Positions 1 to 9,824 of a stretch of DNA of 64,000 bases are shown in pieces (position 1 is the stretch's first letter; each line of letters begins with the position of its first letter). The stretch covers positions 620,001 to 684,000 of the forward strand of contig NW_024881669.1 in NCBI RefSeq assembly GCF_019059575.1, read 5' to 3'. Below the pieces are notes generated by a model. It worked only from the letters and a program-made list of their open reading frames with translations, was not told the origin of the DNA and did no database searches. The position numbers were made by a program, and so were the translations under genes. Origin of the DNA: Amphibalanus amphitrite. Lineage: Eukaryota > Arthropoda > Thecostraca > Balanomorpha > Balanidae.

Positions 1-528
1 CTGGTGACCTCTGGTGACCAGGGAGATGACCTAGCGTGACCTCAGCGAGGTCACAAGCAAATGGTTTCACATGGGCTGTGATTTGCTGACCCAAGACACT
101 TCAATAACGAAATATAGGAACAATCACGCCCGATTTAGCTGAAAAACAACTACTTTTCGATTCTCCCATTGACTTATAATGGGGAGCAGCGATGACCTGA
201 CCTGACCTTAGGTCACATTTATAAAAAATCCGAGATAGCCATTTTGTAGAGCTGGGTGACATCTTCAAGTACTGTAAATTTTACATCGATCGGATAAAAG
301 CTGTGCCTTTGAGAGAGCTTTGAACTTTTTTAGAGGTGGTGTCAGTTTTGGTGACCTTGTGACCTGACCTGACCTGACCCGAACCCCCCCAAAAAGGACA
401 TGATGTAAAAATGTTGAATAAACAGCTATACAAAGTTTCAGGGCGCTAACTCAAGTGGTTTCTGAGTTATCTCTGAAAAACCACAGGGGGGGGGGCCAAA
501 ATGGCCCCCCCCCCCACCAGGGCGAAGG
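1..528. mobile_element. TTAA-flanked piggyBac-like non-autonomous element, partial (right end)
   Basis: The segment is packed with TGACC/GGTCA words and ends in a G/C hairpin followed by a CAGGGCG-type terminus and TTAA at 529-532. The same arrangement closes a complete relative at 56815-57986. It also shares a stretch around 160-240 with the inverted relative at 60300-60480. The non-LTR reverse transcriptase remnant starts straight after the TTAA, so this element truncates it. No ORF was recognised. TTAA target sites and CCC...GGG ends are typical of piggyBac elements; that family assignment is inference. Confidence 0.6.
486..515. repeat. Subterminal G-run/C-run hairpin
   Basis: Ten G, the core CCAAAATGG, then eleven C. 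It can fold into a GC-rich hairpin and lies just inside the element end. A near-identical hairpin sits in the same place at 57946-57973. Confidence 0.75.
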
Positions 529-532
529 TTAA

Positions 533-1834
533 ATCCAATGACGTGATTGCTACCACATGTCCATCATCGACTCGTCGCGAAGTCCACTCAGTCACATCAA
601 GGACGGCGTCCTCGGTCGAGTGGCACGGCCTGTAAGCGTATTGTGAGGGAGAAAACAAATCACATTTGACAAAATACGCGGAGAGCTGTGCACACACTGC
701 TTTTTCACACAGTTTCGAGAGAACTGGTAGAATGGAAATAGGCCGAAAGTTGTTCGCGACATGGCGCGGTCCTGACTTATGGATTGGTACCACTAATGCC
801 ATTTTCCAAGCGGCCGGGAAGACACGGTTGACAATCGACGCATTGATGACATGAAGTAGATGTGGTCCTAGAACGGCAAAACAGTTTTTAATAGCAATCA
901 ATGGTACACCGTCGACACCGACGGCTTTTGAAGAGGATAGTTCATTCAGATATTTGGAAAGCTCAGGAAGTGTCACAGGATGTAGGATCAGGTTTGTGGA
1001 GATGACACGGGGCGGCTTGTGTGAGATATCAGGCATGTCGTTGCCAATATGACGCTCCTTCAGCTCTGTGGCAATGCGGGGACCAACCGAGGCGAAGTCG
1101 CGGTTGAATTCGTCGGCTTTTTCAGTCCCTAAAGGTTCAGAGGAGCTGTCAGTCCCTGGGCGTATGGCGAAGTTTCGAATGTTCCTCCAAAAATTTGTTC
1201 GGTCCGAAAGCATTGAAGAACACAAGTAATCCCGCTTGGATTTGGCAAGAAGACGCTTGACACGGTTTCGAAGGTGGCGGTACGTTGACAGATCAGACTC
1301 TGCACCAGATGCACGCCAGATTGTAAAAGCACGGTCCCGCTCGTCCATGATCTCTCGCAGTTCCGGGTTATTTTCAACCCAAGGACAGTGTGGACGGCGC
1401 GGCGTCACAGTTTTAGTTGGACAGTAAACATCAATAGCGCTGAGCCATACTTTCATGAATTCCTCTAATTTGCTTTCGATCCCCTCCGCCCGATACAGAG
1501 GTTGCCAGTCGGCCTGTAACAGATGCAGACACAGCGCGTCCCAGTTAACTTTTCGCCAGGGGCGGATCTGAAAAGACTGGCGCGGTGATTTATGACGACG
1601 GAGTGGAACGCGGGCCAAGATAGTCATATGGTCGGCTATGGGCACCGGAGGTATTGTTACCGAGCATTCCGAAATGGGCAGGCTTGTGATGATATGATCG
1701 AGAATGGAGGGTGGATTGAATCGAGTAGGGGAACTGATGAGCTGTGAGAGGTTAAGATCACTTAAAACAGATGATACCCAACCATTATTCGGGGTTGGGA
1801 AACTTGCAAAAGTGCACGTGCGGATCCGTGTATA
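533..1834 (-). pseudogene. Non-LTR retrotransposon ORF2 remnant (endonuclease end plus 5' part of reverse transcriptase)
   Basis: The minus-strand frame reads an endonuclease tail (SPTRFNPPSILDHIITS), a linker, and the start of a reverse transcriptase (SSKAVGVDGVP, then NNFRPISILPVLSKLCEKAV, then PSQYAYRPCHSTEDAVLD). The catalytic YxDD block and everything after it are missing, because the frame runs into the TTAA-flanked element at 532. The 5' side is cut by the TIR element starting at 1837, so the first dozen residues of the open frame are transposon sequence. The motifs suit a jockey/CR1-type non-LTR element, and it is different from the element at 47-54 kb. It is a dead fragment. Confidence 0.85.
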
Positions 1835-1836
1835 TA

Positions 1837-3120
1837 CAGGGTTGGGCAGATAAATTGGGACAAAATACATATTTGCATTTAGAACGCCGTAGCTTAGAAA
1901 TTTGTAAACATAGGCATTTCAAATTTGGATCACATATTGTCACAGCAATTTTACACATTTTCACCAAATATGGTCACCGTGGTCCACCTGCATCAGTCCT
2001 TATCGGTGCCTGGACTGGCTGCACGCGCGGCGAGATCTTCCGTCTGAAATGGCTCGTAATTGTAGCCAACTGGCACTGCTGAGGCTCACTACAGTCACAT
2101 GGGGACGTTCGTTAGACTCACCCGCAAAAACGCCCCAGCAACCAGAACTTGTGTGGGCTGAGGTTTACTGAGGAAGAGGGCATTTTCCCTTGGGTGCAGT
2201 TTGCGGGATCCTCCGTTTCAGGAGATTTTGTATTTAATTTACTGTATGCCGGGGAGCTGACTCCTCGAAGAGCATCACTCCATGCAGGATGTTGCCTTCT
2301 TCAATCTTGTTGATTCGAACTGCCCGAATAATGGTTGGGTACCCTGTAATGGCGAACCCCCTCCCGATTCCGTAAAATGAGGGGGCCCCACGTGACCGTC
2401 AGAAGTCACCGAGTGGAATGACATCACCGATGTCTGCTGTATGCTTTTTGGAACTAAGATCACGTCTTCTTGGCTGGTTGCGATGTTACACATGGTGTTT
2501 GCGGTTGTTCATATGTTCGGTTATGGGGATACCATCGTCGAAAAAGACCTGCACGTGCATGCTCGCTTCTCCAAGCCCTTCAAGAGGAAACAATCTTTTT
2601 AACGTCACAGCTGCTTCAACATCTATGTTGACAGGTTGATATGCATCAATGCATAAGAGTGCATGTTTGAGGTGCTGGTATATCGCTTTCTCATGGCGCG
2701 GCTACCTTCGTTGTAAGCTCGCGCCTCTGTTTTCGCGAGGATCCTCTGATTTAACTGAATTTTGCCTTTTAGCCCCCCTGGAAAACCGGGGGAGCGGCCG
2801 GTGTCAATGCAATAGGTATGTAAGGATGAGTCAATATCATCTCTTCCTCCAACGTTTACGTCTGTTCGATACACACTACTTTCAGCCATTTGATGGAGCA
2901 TAATTAGAGTATTGGCACGCATGTGCGCGCGGACTAAGTTGATAGTGGCTTGCTTAAGCCCACGTTCTGTGGCCAGCCGACTCAAAATTACAACACAAAC
3001 TGCATAACATGGAAACGTATTCATTAGCCTATATTTATGTTCAAAAAGTATCTTTATCGCTAAAAAAATAGTCGTTTTAGAGGAAGTTGAAATTTGTCCC
3101 AATTTATCTGCCCAACCCTG
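1837..3120. mobile_element. TA-flanked Tc1/mariner-like TIR element, non-autonomous
   Basis: Perfect terminal inverted repeats of 28 bp begin CAGGGTTGGGCAGATAAATT at 1837 and return at 3093-3120. TA flanks both ends (1835-1836, 3121-3122). No transposase with recognisable catalytic motifs is present. The longest internal minus-strand frame (to 2623) has no family I recognise. The TA target site and CAGGG ends indicate the Tc1/mariner group. Confidence 0.8.
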
Positions 3121-3221
3121 TACACGCCATTCACCATCATGTCTATATTGCAAGAACGATGCATTTTAAACGTAACATTAAAAAGGAAGTATCGTCTCAA
3201 ATGTTTATTGTTCACTCTTAG

Positions 3222-3222
<1 letters not shown>

Positions 3223-3306
<84 letters not shown>

Positions 3307-3313
3307 TATATAT
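3223..3313. repeat. (TA)n microsatellite
   Basis: About 90 bp of nearly pure TA. The ORF it produces (alternating Tyr/Ile) is meaningless. Confidence 0.95.
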
Positions 3314-3384
3314 GCTACGTACTTGAGATCGAATGCATCAACATGCTATTACAGATGGCCTTCCAAGTGCGACCCAACGCAATA

Positions 3385-3785
3385 CACCTTTTTGCGTTAG
3401 CCTTTGACCATTGGGCAAAACATTTGTACACATTCGCCATATAGGTGGCGCTACAAATGGTCGGTTGGTCACAAAGAATCACCATTGTGCAAAACTATTC
3501 GGCGATCTTCCCGTATAACTCGACATTGGACAAATGGTTCAACATTGTGCAAAACAGATCGTCAATGGTCGAAACTATTCGTCATATGCCGAGCGAGCTC
3601 GCTCAATGCCCAATTCTGGCGAAGTGTTAAACTGTTTTGCGGATCGCTCATTTCAGTGTTCAATCTGTTTTGCTGAATGGCTGAAATGAAACACACCACG
3701 CCGGAATAGTTGTGCTCAATGCCGATTGTCGAAATGGCTCCTCAAACAGTTATGGCGAATGGTTGAATTCAAATGCAAAAAGGTG
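3385..3785. mobile_element. 401-bp MITE with TA target site
   Basis: Ends are CACCTTTTTGCGTT and an inverted copy ending GCAAAAAGGTG, flanked by TA at 3383-3384 and 3786-3787. The uninterrupted minisatellite copies read straight through this point (ACGCAACAGTACTTTT), which defines the insertion. The interior is built from short related words (CATTGTGCAAAAC, GAATGGT, ATTCGGC) in both orientations. No coding capacity. Confidence 0.8.
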
Positions 3786-3901
3786 TAGTACTTTTACGAT
3801 ACACAGCACAACCGCACATGAGAAGAAAACAAATGACACAAACCATCTACATTACACGTTCAGTTGCACGATGCACAACACGCCGCACGGTGGATGCACG
3901 C

Positions 3902-4142
3902 TGTAGTTAGTATTGTATGCTAGATGTTATGCATGTGTCTGATAGAACTGGCACAGGCCGTGGCCCACAGCTGTGGCTGTCGGCCGGCGCCGGCAACTAG
4001 AGCTGACCGACGGCTCGAGTTCAGGGCCGCTGGCCGGGGCGCACGGCGCCGGCGAGCCGGGGGCCAGTCGGCCGGAGTGGGAGGCGTGTGGCGGCTCGGT
4101 CCCCGCTTGGGAATAGACATTTCTGCGCATTTGTTTACTACA
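3902..4142 (+). repeat. 5' LTR
   Basis: 241 bp, TGTAGT...ACTACA. Its GC-rich middle contains several GGCCGGCGCCGGC-like palindromes. ORFs across it are composition artefacts. Confidence 0.92.
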
Positions 4143-4177
4143 AGCTATTTCGGCTTTGACCTTTAAGACGCGTGACC

Positions 4178-5074
4178 ATGTCAGTGACGGGTGATAACGC
4201 GGAGAGGAGCGGCCCGGACAATGAACCAGGGACGGTGTCTGTGCCAGTGACCAGCAGCGCAGGGCTACCGAACCAACCGTTTGACACTCGATTGGTGCCT
4301 GAATATGACGGCACGACTGACGTGGTGGAGTGGTGGGAGCGTGCGAGGCTCCTCTGTGAACTGCGTGGTGTCTCGCTCATGTCTGTGGTACCGCTGCGGC
4401 TGGCAGGCGGGGCATTCACCGTATGGTCACAGATGCCGGCAGCCAGCCGCGGCTCGCTGGTGGAAGTGCAAGAGACGCTGTATGCGGCGTTCGCCATGGA
4501 CAGCTTCGCTGCGTATGACGCCTTCTGCTGCCGACGCCTGCGGACCGGCGAATCACCGGATGTGTTCCTCTCTGATCTACGGCGGCTAGCGGTGCTTTTC
4601 GGGGGTGTGCCAGACAAGGCGCTCATCTGCGCATTTGTCTCTGGACTACCCGACAGCACCAGACAAGCTATCCGCGCTGGATCCAGGGCTGAGGGCCTCA
4701 GCCTGGAGGATGTACTCGCTCGGGCCCGCTCAGTGCTGAGCGACCAACGGCCGGCGGCGGCTCCGGTGGCAGCAGCTCAGGTGGCGGCGGCGGCGGCGGC
4801 TGGTCCGCTGGCAGCGGCGGCGCGAGCCCCTCGGACAGAGGGGTGGAGCTGGGCGGCAGAGGAAAGGAGCCGGCGGCCGGTGGCGCCTGGGCCGGGGCGG
4901 CGTGAAGATCGGTCGGCTGACGTGCAGCCGTCAACGGCGGTGCGTGGACCACGCCGATGCTGGATCTGCCGAGCGATCGGCCACATCTCCGTTGGCTGCC
5001 CTCAGCGTCAGCAGCCGGGAAACAGCGCGGGAGAGGCCGCATCAGCGCCGGCGTCCTCTCCAGGGCGGCAGTAG
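4178..5074 (+). CDS. Gag polyprotein of the LTR retrotransposon
   Basis: Structural protein that would assemble the particle and bind element RNA. The start is the ATG at 4178; an earlier GTG at 4172 is in frame but unneeded. The N-terminal half is a capsid-like region (EYDGTTDVVEWWERARLLCE, later SDLRRLAVLFG and ALICAFVSGLP). An Ala/Pro-rich linker follows. Near the C terminus is a CCHC zinc knuckle, C-X2-C-X4-H-X4-C (CWICRAIGHISVGC). The length of about 298 aa is normal for this group. The last codons overlap pol in the -1 frame, and a frameshift signal lies just after the zinc knuckle. Confidence 0.88.
   Translation: MSVTGDNAERSGPDNEPGTVSVPVTSSAGLPNQPFDTRLVPEYDGTTDVVEWWERARLLCELRGVSLMSVVPLRLAGGAFTVWSQMPAASRGSLVEVQETLYAAFAMDSFAAYDAFCCRRLRTGESPDVFLSDLRRLAVLFGGVPDKALICAFVSGLPDSTRQAIRAGSRAEGLSLEDVLARARSVLSDQRPAAAPVAAAQVAAAAAAGPLAAAARAPRTEGWSWAAEERSRRPVAPGPGRREDRSADVQPSTAVRGPRRCWICRAIGHISVGCPQRQQPGNSAGEAASAPASSPGRQ
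5017..5061 (+). promoter_or_regulatory. Candidate -1 programmed frameshift site with downstream stem
   Basis: The heptamer GGGAAAC (5017-5023) lies in the correct phase of the gag frame (G GGA AAC). Six nucleotides later, GGAGAGG (5030-5036) can pair with CCTCTCC (5055-5061). The pol frame is -1 relative to gag and stays open through this point. Slippery X XXY YYZ heptamers with a 5-9 nt spacer and a stem are the established retroelement arrangement. Whether it works here is inference. Confidence 0.72.
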
Positions 5075-8000
5075 CAGAGGTTCTGCCGATGGCGCAGCTG
5101 CGAGTGGCAGGCAGGGAATGCAGGGCGATAGTGGACAGCGGCTGTACGGAGAACCTGGTGTTCGCACCGTACTGCAGCGACTGGCGGAAGGAGCGAGTCC
5201 GGGTAACATCGATGAGTGGGGATCCTTTCTACTGTGACGGAGTTGGAAAGGTGGCTGTGGAAACGGCCTCGGGTCAGGCCGCGGTGGTCGACGTACTGGT
5301 GATGAGAGAGAAGCCGCTTGGCGCGGAGATGGTGATTGGTGTCAGTGGAATATCAGCACTAGGTGGTGTGCTGATTGGGTCGCAGCGAGAGGTGAGGTTT
5401 TGTGGTGCGGTGAGTCGGCTGTGTGACCAGCTGACTGTGGAGGCGTCGGATTTCGGGGCTCAGTTCGATCCTGTGGCTCGAGCGTGGACTGTAGCCTGGA
5501 AATGGCGTGACGGTGCGGCACCAGAGTGCCTCGGCAACGGCGTAGCGGAGTATTCCGTACCGGAGGACGCTAAGGAAGAGTTCGACGCTGAACTTCAGTC
5601 CTGGATTGAAAACGAATGGTTGGTGCCGTATGATGAGGATTTGTACGGACCACCGCGAGGACTGATCCCGCTCATGGCTGTTCAGCAGAAAAACAAGACC
5701 AAAGTGCGACCCGTCTTGGATTATCGAGAGCTCAACAGTCATGTGGTGCCCCACACCGCCGATGCGGACGTGTGTGCCGCCACCCTCAGGAAATGGCGGC
5801 GGCACGGCACCAATGTCGCTATCGTCGACCTGAAGAGAGCATATCTTCAGCTGAGGACGGAGCAGAGCCTGTGGCCGTTCCAGACTGTGATGGTGAACGG
5901 TCAGCGGTATGCACTCTCTAGGGTCGGATTTGGTTTGAATGTGGCCCCACTTATCATGAAGGCTGTAGTGCGCGCCGTGCTACAGCAGGACCCGGCGATG
6001 GAGAGTGCGGTGCTGCCGTACATGGACGACTTGTGTGTGAATGAGGACATCGTCAGCGCTGAACGTGTGGTGGCCCACTTCGCTCAGTACGGGCTAGAGT
6101 GCAAGCCGCCGGAGCGAGCGGCTGCCGGTGCACGCCTGCTTGGTTTGCACGTGCGGGCGGTGGGTGGAGTGCTGCGCTGGGCGCGTGACAACGTCGTAGG
6201 GCCACCACCTGTCACGCTGACGCGGCGGAGCGTCTTCGCCTGGTGTGGTCGCCTGGTGGCACACCTGCCCGTGTGCGGCTGGCTTCGGCCCGCCGCCGCC
6301 TGGTTAAAGCGGCGGGCTAACGCGGTGACGAACAGTTGGGACCTGCCAACAGACGATGCCACCCTGCGTCAGCAGGTTGACTATGTGGCCAGTAGGCTGG
6401 CCCGCGACGACCCGGCTCACGGACGGTGGCATGTTGAAGGCGATCACGCGGTGGTGTGGACGGATGCCAGCTCGATAGCGGCCGGAGTGGTGCTGGAGAC
6501 GCCGACTGGAGACCCAATCGAGGACGGCTGCTGGCTCCGACGTGACGAGACAGCACACATCAACATGGCGGAGCTGGACGCCGCCGTGCGGGGCATCAAT
6601 CTCGCCATCGCCTGGGAAATGCGTCGACTGGACCTCCGGACTGACTCTGCTACCGTGCACAGATGGATAAGCGACGCTCTGAGCGGGCGCTCCCGTCTGA
6701 AGACCAAGGCCCACGGTGAGATGATCATCAGGCGGCGCATCGACATGGTGAAGCAGCTGGTGGACGAGTTCGGCATCGACCTGTCAGTGACCCTGGTGCC
6801 GACCGCCCACAACAGAGCGGACTGCCTGACGCGGGTGCCGGTCGAGTGGGTACGCGGAGACGACCCGAGTGTAGGCGAGCCCGCAGTCGCCGCTGCGGTG
6901 GTCGGGCCAGTGACTGATGCGGGAGAAGATGACGCTCACGGGGCTGATGCGGGTGTTGTGGAGGACACTGTCGGCACGCGCGAGTCGTCGGCCATCAGCG
7001 AGGTTCATGCCAAAGCTGGACACCCCGGTATTCGGCGAACTCTGTACTTTGCCCGTCGTGACATATCGCCGAGTATCACGCGGAGCCAGGTGCAAAAGGT
7101 GGTGTCAGACTGTGACGTGTGTCGGTCAGTGGACCCGGCACCCGTCAAGTGGCGTGGCGGGGAACTGGGGGTGAAGGAAACCTGGACCAGACTCGCCATA
7201 GACATCACGCACTACCGAAACCGGTCGTACTTGTCAATCATTGACTGCGGTCCGTCGCGGTTTTGTGTGTGGCGCCCACTGCGCCGAACGGACTCGGCCA
7301 GTGTGACGGAGCAGCTGGAGGAGATATTTTGTGAGCGCGGTGCCCCAGTCGAACTTCTGGCAGACAATGACACCGCGTTCCGCAGCAGAGAGTTCTCTGT
7401 GTTCGCGGCGGGATGGGGCGTACAGCTCCGATTCAGGGCCGTTCACCGACCGAGTGGAAACTCTATCGTGGAGCGAAACCACCGTTCGGTGAAGGTCATC
7501 GCTGCTCGTAAACAGTGCTCCGTGTCTGAGGCCGTTCATTTATATAATGTGACGCCTCGCGATGGTGTATCGGCGTCATCATCACCTGCGAGCGCAGTGT
7601 ATGCGTACCCCGTGCGTGACCGAGTGCGCCCACCCGGTGGAACCGGTGAGGAGGACCGAGACGATCTATCACGCGAGCCCGCGTCGTACCGAGTTGGGGA
7701 CGCCGTGTGGGTCAGGAAGCCCGGGTCACGGTGCACGGAACAGTCTGGACGCGGTGCTGTCACCGCCACGGTATCACCACAGGTGGTGGAAGTCGACGGG
7801 GTACCGTGGCATGTCAGGGACCTCCGGTCATGTGGTGATGTTTTGCGTACCTGTCCTGATGTGTCTGAGGCAACTTCGCCTGGCTCGCCGCCCGATGACG
7901 TGGTGGAATATGTCAATTTGCCACTGTTAGCCGATGGGGGAGAGGGTTCATCACCTGATGTGGGGGTAGAAGGAGAGACGGTGAGTGAGAGTGAGGTCCG

Positions 8001-8091
8001 ACGCAGTGACCGCTCGCGGCGGCCACCTGATCGCCTTCAGTATGAAGAACTGGGTACGCCCCATGCAGATACTAGCGTTAGTGATCCTTGA
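5020..8091 (+). CDS. Pol polyprotein (protease, RT, RNase H, integrase)
   Basis: The enzyme polyprotein is open from the frameshift site; an in-frame ATG exists at 4957. Domains in order: aspartic protease with VDSG (DSG at 5134-5142); reverse transcriptase with VRPVLDYRELNSH, DLKRAYLQ and the catalytic YMDD (6019-6030); a TRRSVFAWCGRL thumb/connection region; RNase H with WTDASS, MAELDAA and RTDSAT; integrase with an HHCC-like zinc region near 7010-7130 and a D-D-35-E triad (D 7201, D 7363, E 7471). The C-terminal tail carries RRSDRSRRPPDRLQY. There are no internal stops and all visible catalytic residues are present, so the copy may be functional. Confidence 0.92.
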   Translation, partial: KQRGRGRISAGVLSRAAVAEVLPMAQLRVAGRECRAIVDSGCTENLVFAPYCSDWRKERVRVTSMSGDPFYCDGVGKVAVETASGQAAVVDVLVMREKPLGAEMVIGVSGISALGGVLIGSQREVRFCGAVSRLCDQLTVEASDFGAQFDPVARAWTVAWKWRDGAAPECLGNGVAEYSVPEDAKEEFDAELQSWIENEWLVPYDEDLYGPPRGLIPLMAVQQKNKTKVRPVLDYRELNSHVVPHTADADVCAATLRKWRRHGTNVAIVDLKRAYLQLRTEQSLWPFQTVMVNGQRYALSRVGFGLNVAPLIMKAVVRAVLQQDPAMESAVLPYMDDLCVNEDIVSAERVVAHFAQYGLECKPPERAAAGARLLGLHVRAVGGVLRWARDNVVGPPPVTLTRRSVFAWCGRLVAHLPVCGWLRPAAAWLKRRANAVTNSWDLPTDDATLRQQVDYVASRLARDDPAHGRWHVEGDHAVVWTDASSIAAGVVLETPTGDPIEDGCWLRRDETAHINMAELDAAVRGINLAIAWEMRRLDLRTDSATVHRWISDALSGRSRLKTKAHGEMIIRRRIDMVKQLVDEFGIDLSVTLVPTAHNRADCLTRVPVEWVRGDDPSVGEPAVAAAVVGPVTDAGEDDAHGADAGVVEDTVGTRESSAISEVHAKAGHPGIRRTLYFARRDISPSITRSQVQKVVSDCDVCRSVDPAPVKWRGGELGVKETWTRLAIDITHYRNRSYLSIIDCGPSRFCVWRPLRRTDSASVTEQLEEIFCERGAPVELLADNDTAFRSREFSVFAAGWGVQLRFRAVHRPSGNSIVERNHRSVKVIAARKQCSVSEAVHLYNVTPRDGVSASSSPASAVYAYPVRDRVRPPGGTGEEDRDDLSREPASYRVGDAVWVRKPGSRCTEQSGRGAVTATVSPQVVEVDGVPWHVRDLRSCGDVLRTCPDVSEATSPGSPPDDVVEYVNLPLLADGGEGSSPDVGVEGETVSESEVRRSDRSRRPPDRLQYEELGTPHADTSVSDP

Positions 8092-8105
8092 GGATCAGGA
8101 GGGGC
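8092..8105 (+). other. Polypurine tract of the LTR element
   Basis: AGGATCAGGAGGGGC directly precedes the 3' LTR. The purine-rich AGGAGGGG is the likely plus-strand primer, one base short of the LTR. Confidence 0.6.
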
Positions 8106-8346
8106 TGTAGTTAGTATTGTATGCTATATGTTATGCATGTGTCTGATAGAACTGGCACAGGCCGTGGCCCACAGCTGTGGCTGTCGGCCGGCGCCGGCAA
8201 CTAGAGCTGACCGACGGCTCGAGTTCAGGGCCGCTGGCCGGGGCGCACGGCGCCGGCGAGCCGGGGGCCAGTCGGCCGGAGTGGGAGGCGTGTGGCGGCT
8301 CGGTCCCCGCTTGGGAATAGACATTTCTGCGCATTTGTTTACTACA
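8106..8346 (+). repeat. 3' LTR
   Basis: 241 bp, essentially identical to 3902-4142, followed by the CACGC target duplication. Confidence 0.92.
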
Positions 8347-8492
8347 CACGCCCACTCAGGGTAGGTACATGAGATCGAATGCATCAACAAACTATTACAG
8401 ATGGCCGACCTAGTGAGACCCAACGCAACAGTACTTTTACGATACACAGCACAACCGCACATGAGAAGAAAACAAATGACACAAACCATCTA

Positions 8493-9824
8493 CAGGGTGT
8501 CCGGAAAGTCATGGCGCTTTTCAATTTTTCGCAAACAAATGCGGCTGGTTCATGTATATTTAACAACTGGATGAAACAATGATCGGGGACAACAAGAGAC
8601 ATCCTTCCGCCAACTGTTCACTCGATATAGCCGCCGTCGGCGGCGACGACGGCCTCGACGCGGGGGCGGAAGCCCTTGCATGTCTTGACGATGTATGCCG
8701 CCTCCAGACCCTCCCACGCTGCCACGATGCGAGCCTTCAGCGACTCCAGGTTGGGATGAGAGGTAGCCTGGACCTCATCCTGCAAGACGCTCCACACGCT
8801 GTAATCGAGAGGGTTGAGGTCGGGGGACTGAGGCGGCCACATCTTCTTTTGCCAGAAGTGGTCTGGCCCGCCCAGCTCCTCTGTCAGCTTGGCTTGGACG
8901 GCGGCAGCGTTGTGGGCGGGCGCTCCGTCCTGTTGAAACACGAAGTTGCCCTCCGGGTAAGTCGCCTTGATCCACGGGATGACGTGCCTGTCCAGGAGCT
9001 CCTCGTAGACCAGCCTGTTGATCTTTTCGTTGGCATCAACGAAGATGATGGGACATTTCTGCCCGTCCGATCCGATGACCCCCAGGACCATCACCTTCTG
9101 CGGGTGCTTGTTGACTGGGTCGAATCGAATCCGGGGATCCACTTCGTCAACAGGCTTGTCGGACAAGTAGCGAGAGTTCCTTCGGTTGATCTGAGCGTCG
9201 ACGTGGAACAGCTTCTCATCGGAAAAGATCCGAACGAAGCTGGAGGTCACTGGGCTCTTTAAGAAGTTCAAGAGCAACTTGCTTTTCTCCAGACGGCGAA
9301 GACGCGTGACCTCGGTTAGACGCGGCCTGTTCTGGATCACCCTGGACTTCATCCCCAAATCTTGGTGAATCAGTTCGTGCATGGATGACTTCGGAAAGCC
9401 GAACTTCTTTGCCAGTTTTCTGATCGGCTGCCGCGGATTCTCTTCGATTGCCGCTGACACGGCAGCCACGTTCTTGGCAGTTCTGACCGACCGGGGCCTT
9501 CCCGATCTGGGGGCATCTTCTAAAGAATCCCCACGTCGGATCTTGGCTTTCACCCGCTGAACCGTTCGCCGAGAAACGCCACATCGTGCTGCGACTTGCG
9601 CCTCGGTCATGCCGGACCCGGCCGCCGCGCGCAGACAGCCAGCGACAAGTTGCCTCTTCGTCTGTTTTTCCATGACTGAACGCAATTTCAAGGTCAAATT
9701 TACACGGCCCACGGCTGACCGGTCAGTGAGGGGTCACGCCTGCGGTGATTGGCTGATCGTCCACCAATCACAGCGCTCGTTAGACGGCATATAAGAGAAG
9801 CGCCAGGACTTTCCGGACACCCTG
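8493..9824 (-). mobile_element. Intact mariner-type DNA transposon
   Basis: It is 1332 bp with about 29-bp TIRs starting CAGGGTGTCCGGAAAGTC (two mismatches), flanked by TA (8491-8492, 9825-9826). The uninterrupted minisatellite at 10011-10030 reads AACCATCTACATTACACG, the exact empty site. One uninterrupted transposase ORF fills the element, so it is potentially autonomous. Confidence 0.93.
8618..9673 (-). CDS. Tc1/mariner superfamily transposase, full length, D-D-40-D spacing
   Basis: DNA cut-and-paste transposase of 351 aa from the ATG at 9673; an upstream in-frame GTG at 9712 is less likely. The N terminus has paired helix-turn-helix regions (GMTEAQVAARCGVSRRTVQR and KLAKKFGFPKSSMHELI) separated by a SGRPRS linker. 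The catalytic residues are visible: first Asp in IFSDEKLF, second in FQQDGAPAHNA, third in SPDLNPLDYSVW. Counting from the second Asp to the Asp of NPLD gives 40 intervening residues, against 34 in classic mariner or Tc1. No stops or frameshifts. Confidence 0.93.
   Translation of the reverse strand: MEKQTKRQLVAGCLRAAAGSGMTEAQVAARCGVSRRTVQRVKAKIRRGDSLEDAPRSGRPRSVRTAKNVAAVSAAIEENPRQPIRKLAKKFGFPKSSMHELIHQDLGMKSRVIQNRPRLTEVTRLRRLEKSKLLLNFLKSPVTSSFVRIFSDEKLFHVDAQINRRNSRYLSDKPVDEVDPRIRFDPVNKHPQKVMVLGVIGSDGQKCPIIFVDANEKINRLVYEELLDRHVIPWIKATYPEGNFVFQQDGAPAHNAAAVQAKLTEELGGPDHFWQKKMWPPQSPDLNPLDYSVWSVLQDEVQATSHPNLESLKARIVAAWEGLEAAYIVKTCKGFRPRVEAVVAADGGYIE

Larger units (their letters stand above)
3902..8346 (+). 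mobile_element. LTR retrotransposon, complete, Ty3/Gypsy-like
   Basis: Two 241-bp LTRs start TGTAGT and end ACTACA. They are flanked by a 5-bp target duplication CACGC (3897-3901, 8347-8351) and enclose gag and pol. I see one difference between the LTRs (near 3922), so insertion was fairly recent. The target was the 193-bp minisatellite, whose intact copy shows the undisrupted sequence. Downstream of the 5' LTR there is no obvious TGG-initiated primer-binding site, so the priming mode is unclear. The pol order protease, RT, RNase H, integrase matches Ty3/Gypsy; the exact clade was not determined. Confidence 0.92.

Noticed and set aside
1..528. Host hormone-response enhancer from dense GGTCA words
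   Set aside because: The same words recur in several copies of a TTAA-flanked repeat, so repeat sequence is the simpler explanation.
3094..3444. 116-residue ORF
   Set aside because: Mostly translation of the (TA)n microsatellite.
4698..5042. Pro-rich minus-strand ORF
   Set aside because: Antisense shadow of the Ala-rich gag linker.
3902..8346. Endogenous retrovirus with envelope gene
   Set aside because: Nothing follows pol before the polypurine tract, so there is no envelope ORF.
8579..9262. 227-residue plus-strand ORF
   Set aside because: It is the antisense shadow of the mariner transposase, with no independent motif.
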